Shown piece after piece: positions 1 through 5,110 of a DNA stretch of 5,701 nt (position 1 is its first letter; each line of letters begins with the position of its first letter). The notes under the pieces are model-generated. The model made no database searches. It was not told where the DNA came from and saw only the letters and a program-made list of their open reading frames with translations. This DNA is from an uncultured Collinsella sp. Its GTDB lineage: Bacteria; Actinomycetota; Coriobacteriia; Coriobacteriales; Coriobacteriaceae. A program made the translations under genes and the position numbers. Location: NCBI GenBank assembly GCA_900552185.1, contig URYT01000123.1, positions 1-5,701 of the forward strand. Direction: 5' to 3'.

Positions 1-36
1 GCACGGAGAGCACATTAAGTGCTCTCCGGCTCGTGC
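1..36. repeat. Strong inverted repeat (hairpin) at window edge
   Basis: GGAGAGCAC (5-13) and GTGCTCTCC (19-27) are perfect reverse complements around the loop ATTAA. GCAC (1-4) can also pair with GTGC (33-36) across a five-base bulge. No T run follows on the plus strand, so it is not a standard rightward terminator. It could end a gene left of the window, or terminate a leftward transcript whose T run lies outside the window. The structure is seen directly; its role is unknown. Confidence 0.6.
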
Positions 37-196
37 GGAACTCGCGATCGACCTTATATATTTGCCCTCCCCGGGGCTCCCGCACAACGGGACCTCAGTT
101 GGGTTCTATCCCGGTTGCAGTTGCTTCGCTCCTGCACCACTTGGCTGGTGCGGCGATTTGGCGTTGGAACGGTTCTTTTTCTGATATATGCTGGTT
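37..196 (+). promoter_or_regulatory. Non-coding leader region upstream of the methyltransferase gene
   Basis: No convincing gene lies here. The stretch can form several small stems. TCCCG (78-82) can pair with CGGGA (88-92), and the same CGGGA can instead pair with a second TCCCG (109-113), so the two pairings exclude each other. GCACCA (134-139) pairs with TGGTGC (146-151). A weak promoter-like pair, TTGGCG (158-163) and TGATAT (182-187) with 18 bases between, is also present. I recognise no known riboswitch core. The region is a candidate 5' leader by position only. Confidence 0.3.
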
Positions 197-228
197 GCGG
201 CTCTTCTTTTGGGAGGAGTCGCTTTTTT
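197..228 (+). terminator. Terminator-like hairpin in the methyltransferase 5' region (possible attenuator)
   Basis: The left arm GCGGCTCTTC (197-206) pairs with the right arm GAGGAGTCGC (213-222) around a six-base loop. The ten base pairs include two G-U wobbles. Six T residues follow directly (223-228). This is the shape of a rho-independent terminator. It ends only six bases before the Shine-Dalgarno sequence of the methyltransferase gene, so it either ends an upstream transcript or conditionally stops transcription of that gene. The shape is visible; attenuation is inference. Confidence 0.5.
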
Positions 229-233
229 GTTGT

Positions 234-240
234 GAGGGAG
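234..240 (+). promoter_or_regulatory. Shine-Dalgarno sequence for the GTG-started methyltransferase
   Basis: GAGGGAG stands seven bases before the GTG at 248. An in-frame TGA at 233-235 rules out any earlier start, so this site and the GTG together fix the start of the gene. Confidence 0.7.
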
Positions 241-247
241 ATGGCCC

Positions 248-1135
248 GTGGCTGATGATTTGATTCGTTCTGAGCTGCTTTCTGCGGATTGGAATGGCGA
301 ATGGATGCGCTTGCAAGCTGCTCGGCGGCGGGCTGATGATTCTTTTGAATGGGATAAGCGGGCTCGGCATTTTCGGCCCTTGGAGACTGCCCCTTATGCT
401 CGGGATTTTATAAAGCTGTTGGCACTTGAGCCCGGCGAGTCCGTGCTGGATATGGGGTGTGGGGCTGGGTCGATTGCTATTCCGCTTGCTCAGGCTGGGC
501 ATTCCGTGATTGCTGCCGACTTCTCTCCTGCCATGTTGGGCACGCTTGATGCCGGCATTGAGTACTATGAGCTCGAGGATCGCATTACGCCGCTTGAGCT
601 TGCTTGGGATGATGATTGGGATTTGGTTGGCCCGGTCACGAAAGCGGTAGATGTTGCCTTTGCCAGTCGGTCGGTTACGACGACCAATCTAAAAGGTGCG
701 CTTGCCAAGCTTGATCGTACGGCTCGTCGGCGTTGTGCTGTCACGATGGTCGCCAACTCCAGCCCGCGCTATGACCTGCACCTGATGAACGCCATCGGCG
801 CCTCGGTTACCTGCAGTAATGGCTTTGTGTATGCTTTTAATATCCTCATTCAGATGGGTGCCCTGCCGCAGGTTACGTACTTTGAATCGCCCCGTCGCGA
901 CACCTTCGATAGCCTTGAGGCGGGCGTAGCAGATTTTTCTCGTATGCTCGAGCATGGCAACGAGGATAAGATCGACCGCCTGCGCGACTACATCGCTCAA
1001 CACATGATTGAGAATCCCCGTGCCGGCGAGCCGGGCTCCAAGGGCGTGCCGCAGGGACGCTACATGCTCGACCACGTCCGCAAGGTCCGTTGGGCGTTTA
1101 TTGCATGGGAGCCGGTCTCTGCGCCCAGCTCATAG
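248..1135 (+). CDS. Class I SAM-dependent methyltransferase (substrate unknown)
   Basis: This is a 295-residue, probably cytoplasmic protein with no signal peptide or membrane segment. It has a Rossmann-fold methyltransferase core. The SAM-binding motif I VLDMGCGAG lies at residues 66-74, followed by helix SIAIPLAQAG and the second strand HSVIAADFS, where D91 is the likely ribose-binding acid. DVAFASRS (135-142) fits the fourth strand, usually near the active site. About 50 residues precede the core, as is common for small-molecule methyltransferases, and the C-terminal part (about 170-295) probably forms a substrate lid. The closing RYMLDHVRKVRWAFIAWEP is rich in aromatic and basic residues. 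GTG is the start because an in-frame TGA lies just upstream and GAGGGAG is well placed. Codon use changes along the gene: Asp is almost always GAT up to about residue 160 and mainly GAC afterwards. Family membership is secure; the methyl acceptor cannot be told from sequence. Confidence 0.9.
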   Translation: MADDLIRSELLSADWNGEWMRLQAARRRADDSFEWDKRARHFRPLETAPYARDFIKLLALEPGESVLDMGCGAGSIAIPLAQAGHSVIAADFSPAMLGTLDAGIEYYELEDRITPLELAWDDDWDLVGPVTKAVDVAFASRSVTTTNLKGALAKLDRTARRRCAVTMVANSSPRYDLHLMNAIGASVTCSNGFVYAFNILIQMGALPQVTYFESPRRDTFDSLEAGVADFSRMLEHGNEDKIDRLRDYIAQHMIENPRAGEPGSKGVPQGRYMLDHVRKVRWAFIAWEPVSAPSS

Positions 1136-1251
1136 CCTGTTCGCAGCCCGCACCGCCCACTCACTCGGCATCCGCATTCTTTTTGAACTGGGCAAACGCG
1201 CTCCACACCGCGCCGTTCCTGCGCTATCGTGGGACAGCTCACGTAGATTAA

Positions 1252-1268
1252 GGCCCCGTCGCGGGGCG
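1252..1268 (+). repeat. GC-rich hairpin between the methyltransferase gene and yhbY
   Basis: GCCCCG (1253-1258) pairs with CGGGGC (1262-1267) over a three-base loop, or as five pairs with a five-base loop. No T run follows, so it is not a standard intrinsic terminator. It lies 26 bases before the yhbY start, probably in its 5' untranslated region, where it could affect RNA stability or translation. The remainder of the 158-base gap shows no gene and no convincing promoter. Confidence 0.4.
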
Positions 1269-1293
1269 CCCCATACATAGAAAGCGAGAACCC

Positions 1294-1593
1294 ATGGCAC
1301 TGACAGGAGCACAGGTCAAGCAGCTTCGCAGCATGGCCCATCACCTCAACCCCGCCATCATCATCGGTAAGTCCGATGTCAACGAGGGCACCGTCGAGCA
1401 GACGGTCGCCTACCTGGAGAAGCACGAGCTCGTTAAGTGCTCCGTGCTCGATGGCTCCAGCCTTCCCGCCCGCGAGGCCGCCGAGGAGCTCGCCGAGCGT
1501 TGCCACGCCGAGGTCGTCCAGGTCATCGGCCGCAAGTTCTCACTGTATCGCGAGTCCTCGCGCAAGGACATCGAGAAGATCAAGCTCGTCTAA
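1294..1593 (+). CDS. yhbY: YhbY-family CRM-domain RNA-binding protein (ribosome assembly)
   Basis: This 99-residue protein matches the length of E. coli YhbY (97) and B. subtilis YqeI. A single CRM domain fills it: LTGAQVKQLRSMAHHLNP (3-20) is the first helix and its turn, IIIGKSDVNE (22-31) is the GxxG-type loop, LEKHELVKCSVL (41-52) matches the family's ALEHHELIKV segment, and VVQVIGRKFSLYRES (74-88) is the closing strand pair. Family members bind pre-50S particles and act in large-subunit rRNA maturation. The last glycine of the GxxG loop is Asp here (D28). The ATG start agrees with the family N-terminus; the ribosome binding site is weak (GCGAG at 1284-1288). The gene stands alone and ends before a strong terminator. 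Its frequent partners elsewhere (obgE, nadD, rsfS) are not in the window. Confidence 0.93.
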   Translation: MALTGAQVKQLRSMAHHLNPAIIIGKSDVNEGTVEQTVAYLEKHELVKCSVLDGSSLPAREAAEELAERCHAEVVQVIGRKFSLYRESSRKDIEKIKLV

Positions 1594-1630
1594 GAGCCAA
1601 TGATCCGGCGAGCCAACACATAGCAAGCTT

Positions 1631-1664
1631 ACGGGCGCCCAAGTACTTCGGGCGCCCGTTTTTT
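1631..1664 (+). terminator. Rho-independent terminator of yhbY
   Basis: ACGGGCGCCC (1631-1640) and GGGCGCCCGT (1650-1659) form a perfect ten-pair stem around AAGTACTTC, followed by a T run (1659-1664). It stands 37 bases after the yhbY stop. The T run overlaps the stop codon of the convergent regulator gene (TAA, complement of 1663-1665). On the minus strand the same stem is followed by GTAAGCTTGC with no T run, so it would end regulator transcripts less well. Confidence 0.92.
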
Positions 1665-4662
1665 ATCGCTCGACCAGCACGCGATTGAGCCGCCCCTCCA
1701 CCAAGCGCTCGTATAGACGCCGCGTCTCGGGCTCGGGCACGCCATTGACCTGCTCCCTCAGGTGGTGCATATGCCCGCTGTACAGCTCGACGATATCGCG
1801 CCGCCGCCCCGCCGCGCTGTAGACGCGCATGGCGCAACGCACCATATCCTCACGCGCCGTTTCCTGCCGAAGCCCCGACTCCGCCAGCCAAATCGCCGAC
1901 TGCAGATCGTTTTCTTCTAGAGCGGCATTTGCTCCCTTAATCATGCAATCGATGTACTTTGACTGCATGATGCGTCGCATACGCAAAAAGTAGGTGGGAT
2001 TACAGCCATTGGGAACATACAGCGGTCCGGCATAAAGCTGCTCAATCTTAAGACACAGCTCAACTAAATGGGGCCCGCGCGCACCCGTGCGATTTCCCAA
2101 AACCTCGCGGCTTATCTGGTCAAACAGCCGCACATCGGTCTTGACGTAGTCGCCGTTGAGCCCAATGCATTCATTTTGGATGAGCACACATGACTTGCCA
2201 TCCGGCGTCGGCCCCAAAGCCGACCGCAAGCGCGATATCGTCGAGTACAGGTTGTTGCGGGCGCTATTAAACTCGGCATGGGGCCACAGCTCCATGGCCA
2301 GCGTCTCACGATCGACGAGCGCATCCATGCCCAGCGCAAGCCGCTCGGCAAGTGTCGCCGCCTTCTTGCGGCGCCACATTTTGTCCGTGATGGGAAACCC
2401 GTCGCGCTCGGCGCGAAACGCACCAAACATGCGAATCTCGATATGGTCGATGGTATCAACGGCTTCAACCTCGCCGGCCTGAAATAGGCGCTCGCCCTCC
2501 CCTTCCAAATCGTCGCGCAGCGAATACCGCGATAGCTCGCGCACGGGAAGCTTCTTGCGTATCCTGCCCGCCGGCTCGCCCAGACAATGCATGGTAAGGC
2601 GCGCAAAGAGCCGATACGATGGCTCTAGAATCCCAGCACGATTCATGGACATCCAGGCCGCAAGATCGCTGTCTCGGCCCGCACAGGCCAAATGCAGCGC
2701 CACCATCCAGGCCTCCGCTCCACCAACCTGTGTCTGGCTTATATCGAGTAGCTCCGCTTCCTCGCGCACCGAAACCATCGAGGTGTTACGCAGATATGCC
2801 GCGCGCTCCAGCAGCAATGCGTTATCGCGCATGTACGCAATCGACTCCTCGGCAAGTTTGAGCACTTGGACCGCACGGAACTTTGCATTAACCGGCCGTC
2901 CCTCTGCCAGCGACTGCCAGCCTTCTAGCAACAGGCCAAACAGCTGAATCTGGTTGTCGCGCATGCGCACGGCAAAACGATCGAGCTCGTTGAACGCCGC
3001 GTCGTCGGTTACCGGCAAGCCGGAAAGGAGCCGCCGTGCCGCCAACACCATGCGCACCCAGATAGCCATCGCCTTAAGCCCACGTACGTCGAGCGCCTCC
3101 CGCACCACCGTCATCTCGTCGTCGCGCTCGTCGGTTCCCGCAAACGACCCGTCAAAGAGCTCCACCAGCATGCTATCGGCCCGTATAACAATCCCCGCGA
3201 CGTCGAGCTCGCAGTCGTAGGCCTTGCACGTTTTGAGCTGCTGTAGAACGCCGCCGTCATCTCCCTGCTCAGTCAGGCAACGCTTGACCTCGATATGCGC
3301 AGACAACATATCGAGTGCGGTATGGGATGTCTCAATTTCTGGCACGGCCAGGTTCGTAGGAAGCCCAAGCCCGTTGTCCCCATAGCAAACAGCCGTCAGT
3401 GTCTGGGCCACCCTCCATGAAACAGGGTCTATTTCGCAGGCCGCCCGTTCGCCCCCGCGCTCGATGACCGATGCCATATAGCGAGCGAGCTTTGTATTGG
3501 ACACGCTAACCGCTGCCAGATATACGCCAAGCGCCTGGGCAGGCGTTGGCTCTGGAGCCGGATCGTCGGCACCGATCGTGCCCAGCGCCGCTCGGCAGAT
3601 ATCGGCCCCGTGCCCCGTCAGAGCAAGATCGACCCCATACTGTCCAGCAAGTTCAAGAACCGCCTCACGGTCCAAAAAGGCGTCCGCCAGGCCCATCGCC
3701 GCATCGCATCGGCCCGCCTTAAGCAAAATCCGGGCCGCCCTCGGAACAAGTTCGGGGCGAACCTCGGCCACCAACTTACGCAAACGCAAGCGTCCGTTAC
3801 CCTCCGTACCCAGACACGTAAAACTCCGCTCGGCGGGGTCCAAGCCAAAGATCGGGTAGTCGCGTACAAAGTAGGACTGGTCGACCATCGACAGCCTCAC
3901 CCCACAGGCCTCGAGTTCTGCGATATTGCCCTCGCCCATCAAAACCATGAGACATGCCACGCAAAACAGCGCATTATTGTCGAGCGAAGCCAGATCGGCA
4001 AGTGCCGCGCCATATACGTTGACAATCTCGTTTTCGAGCAGACCGGCTACGTCGCCTTGGCCATACAGACCCGTCTGCAATGCCGAAACGAGCTCGGGCA
4101 CGCCCTGCGTGAGCTGATAAAAGTCGAGCGATGTGCTGATCGAAAACGCCGATGCCCACGCCGAATACTCATAGGCATGCACCTTGAGCATCTGCGCATT
4201 GATCTTAACCGAATCGCCCAGCCCATGAATCAGCTGACGATTTGAAGGACGGCAGGAGATAAAGACCCCTACCCCCATAGCGCGCAGGCCGCGAATCCTG
4301 TCGATGAGGTCTTCGGTATCGTGCTGATCGAGGTTTGGCACATTATCAATCGCGATAAGGGAGTGCGGTTTGTCTTTGAGTTCTTCGGTAACCACCTCGA
4401 GCTGCATAAACACCTCGCGCCCAGTGGCGCGATCGGCCTCGATAATCCGCACGGGGCCTCGCGTCGGGTCGCATTTAACCTCATGGGTGTACTGCAGCAG
4501 CACCGAGGTCTTCCCAAACCCGTCGGGCGCATAAAGAACCACGATGCCGGCCTTTCGGCCCTTGGCGATAAGCTCATTCATCAAGCGTTCGCGTCGCACC
4601 ATATAGCCTCCGCCCAACGGCATCAGCTCGAGCTCGTCTATACCGCCCAAATCGTTTACCAT
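1663..4662 (-). CDS. Large STAND ATPase transcriptional regulator with C-terminal SARP/BTAD output domain
   Basis: This is a 999-residue cytoplasmic regulator without signal peptide or membrane segments. The N-terminal part is a MalT-like STAND NTPase: Walker A APDGFGKTS (45-53, K51), Walker B SLIAIDNV (101-108, D106), a sensor-like strand VFISCRPSNR (133-142) and the GxP motif TQGVPELVSAL (185-195). Residues of about 200-735 look all-helical and resemble the repeat arm that in MalT and AfsR receives the signal. The output domain is at the C-terminus. A SARP winged helix starts at about 740 (IEIRMFGAF), with a basic WRRKK at 763-767 and the likely recognition-helix region ARNNLYSTISRLRSALG near 801-817. 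A BTAD helical domain follows (about 840-990; YAGPLYVPN at 877-885). AfsR has the opposite order. In family members ATP binding drives oligomerisation and promoter activation; target and signal are unknown here. The ATG start has a strong GAGGAG five bases upstream. The second Walker B acid is Asn (N107). The gene appears monocistronic and convergent with yhbY. Confidence 0.9.
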   Translation of the reverse strand: MVNDLGGIDELELMPLGGGYMVRRERLMNELIAKGRKAGIVVLYAPDGFGKTSVLLQYTHEVKCDPTRGPVRIIEADRATGREVFMQLEVVTEELKDKPHSLIAIDNVPNLDQHDTEDLIDRIRGLRAMGVGVFISCRPSNRQLIHGLGDSVKINAQMLKVHAYEYSAWASAFSISTSLDFYQLTQGVPELVSALQTGLYGQGDVAGLLENEIVNVYGAALADLASLDNNALFCVACLMVLMGEGNIAELEACGVRLSMVDQSYFVRDYPIFGLDPAERSFTCLGTEGNGRLRLRKLVAEVRPELVPRAARILLKAGRCDAAMGLADAFLDREAVLELAGQYGVDLALTGHGADICRAALGTIGADDPAPEPTPAQALGVYLAAVSVSNTKLARYMASVIERGGERAACEIDPVSWRVAQTLTAVCYGDNGLGLPTNLAVPEIETSHTALDMLSAHIEVKRCLTEQGDDGGVLQQLKTCKAYDCELDVAGIVIRADSMLVELFDGSFAGTDERDDEMTVVREALDVRGLKAMAIWVRMVLAARRLLSGLPVTDDAAFNELDRFAVRMRDNQIQLFGLLLEGWQSLAEGRPVNAKFRAVQVLKLAEESIAYMRDNALLLERAAYLRNTSMVSVREEAELLDISQTQVGGAEAWMVALHLACAGRDSDLAAWMSMNRAGILEPSYRLFARLTMHCLGEPAGRIRKKLPVRELSRYSLRDDLEGEGERLFQAGEVEAVDTIDHIEIRMFGAFRAERDGFPITDKMWRRKKAATLAERLALGMDALVDRETLAMELWPHAEFNSARNNLYSTISRLRSALGPTPDGKSCVLIQNECIGLNGDYVKTDVRLFDQISREVLGNRTGARGPHLVELCLKIEQLYAGPLYVPNGCNPTYFLRMRRIMQSKYIDCMIKGANAALEENDLQSAIWLAESGLRQETAREDMVRCAMRVYSAAGRRRDIVELYSGHMHHLREQVNGVPEPETRRLYERLVEGRLNRVLVER

Positions 4663-4667
4663 GCCCG

Positions 4668-4674
4668 CTCCTCA
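4668..4674 (-). promoter_or_regulatory. Shine-Dalgarno sequence of the STAND-SARP regulator
   Basis: On the minus strand TGAGGAG is followed by the five-base spacer CGGGC and the ATG at 4662-4660. It decides for this start over the later in-frame Met codons 14 and 21. Confidence 0.75.
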
Positions 4675-4791
4675 ACTCGACCGTATGGACACTGTAGCCG
4701 CAAGACCATACAAGCCGCGCTATGAATAGAGCGACCTTGTGTTTTAGGTTGTCTTTTGGTACGCAAGCGGCAAGTTTTTGTACAGCGAGGG

Positions 4792-4821
4792 CCGATTGTT
4801 ATTAATCCCCCGACTAATCGG
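4792..4821. repeat. Inverted repeat and palindrome, candidate operator
   Basis: CCGATT (4792-4797) and AATCGG (4816-4821) are reverse complements separated by 18 bases. The right arm is also part of the 12-base imperfect palindrome CCGACTAATCGG (4810-4821). Three related half-sites thus fall within 30 bases, about 130-160 bases upstream of the regulator start. Symmetry of this kind suits a dimeric regulator binding site; which protein binds is unknown. Confidence 0.3.
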
Positions 4822-4839
4822 TCTTTAAGCAGGTAAATG

Positions 4840-4855
4840 AGCTTGTCAGCTTGTC
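4840..4855. repeat. Tandem 8-base direct repeat
   Basis: AGCTTGTC occurs twice without a gap (4840-4847 and 4848-4855). SARP proteins generally bind short direct repeats, usually with 11-base periodicity. The 8-base period does not fit that, so the link to autoregulation is only a possibility. Confidence 0.35.
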
Positions 4856-4953
4856 CCATCTAAGCGGCAGTGTAACGCAGATGAACAAGGTTCAGCCATG
4901 TCATTCAACTCGCCTAGCACCCGCTACCGTCTACGACCTTCTAGTGGCATTTT

Positions 4954-4982
4954 TGCATAGAATCTGGTATGGAATGAATCAA
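4954..4982 (-). promoter_or_regulatory. Candidate sigma-70-type promoter for the regulator
   Basis: On the minus strand TTGATT (4982-4977) and TATGCA (4959-4954) are 17 bases apart, matching TTGACA and TATAAT at about four and three positions. Transcription would start near 4947 and give a leader of roughly 285 bases. A second, weaker pair is TTAAAG (4829-4824) and TTAATA (4806-4801), also 17 bases apart, with the palindrome at 4810-4821 lying in its spacer. Neither is strong. Confidence 0.25.
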
Positions 4983-5050
4983 GCTGTTGGGCATCCGGCA
5001 TTCGTCAAGCTTGCGCCAAGATTTTGGTCAAGCGGGCGGAAAGGGATAGC

Positions 5051-5078
5051 AAAAAGGCCCCCGCAAAGCGGAGGCCTT
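5051..5078 (-). terminator. Rho-independent terminator of nagB
   Basis: Read on the minus strand, AGGCCTCCGC (5077-5068) pairs with GCGGGGGCCT (5064-5055) around the loop TTT, with one G-U wobble, and runs into five T residues (5055-5051). It lies 33 bases beyond the nagB stop codon and separates nagB from the regulator transcript. Confidence 0.9.
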
Positions 5079-5110
5079 AGGCAAGGCTATGTCGAGGTGC
5101 AGGATTCGCG

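Larger units (their letters stand above)
4675..5050. other. Gene-free region between nagB and the regulator
   Basis: Nearly 400 bases without a supportable gene. It looks more AT-rich than its neighbours, with many short T and A runs, as expected of a promoter region. Open frames here have no ribosome binding site and no recognisable protein. It holds a candidate minus-strand promoter (4954-4982), a 12-base imperfect palindrome (4810-4821) with a related half-site nearby, a tandem 8-base repeat (4840-4855) and GTCAAGC repeated at 5004-5010 and 5027-5033. The upstream control region of the regulator most likely lies here. Confidence 0.6.

Noticed and set aside
37..196. Known riboswitch, T-box or SRP RNA in the methyltransferase leader
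   Set aside because: I looked for the T-box GGTGG element, the SRP RNA GGAAGGAAGCAGC-like loop, and SAM and cobalamin riboswitch cores, and found none. An Rfam search would settle it.
19..255. 78-codon plus-strand frame overlapping the methyltransferase start by eight bases, as a leader peptide with translational coupling
   Set aside because: Its GTG start lies inside the hairpin arm at 19-27, no ribosome binding site precedes it, and its codons run through the terminator-like hairpin and T run. The product resembles nothing I know.
1253..1267. GC hairpin as the terminator of the methyltransferase gene
   Set aside because: The stem is good but no T run follows on either strand, so it cannot be called an intrinsic terminator.
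1060..1506. 148-codon minus-strand frame across the methyltransferase 3' end and yhbY
   Set aside because: It runs antisense to two well-supported genes and across the gap between them. The translation has no recognisable domain.
3610..4245. 211-codon plus-strand frame antisense to the regulator
   Set aside because: Long antisense frames are expected in GC-rich genes. The translation is rich in Arg, His and Gln without domain features, and the opposite strand has clear homology.
4321..4725. 134-codon plus-strand frame opposite the regulator's N-terminus
   Set aside because: It mirrors the STAND NTPase coding sequence, has no ribosome binding site, and crosses the regulator start into its upstream region. 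It is a shadow of the GC-rich gene.
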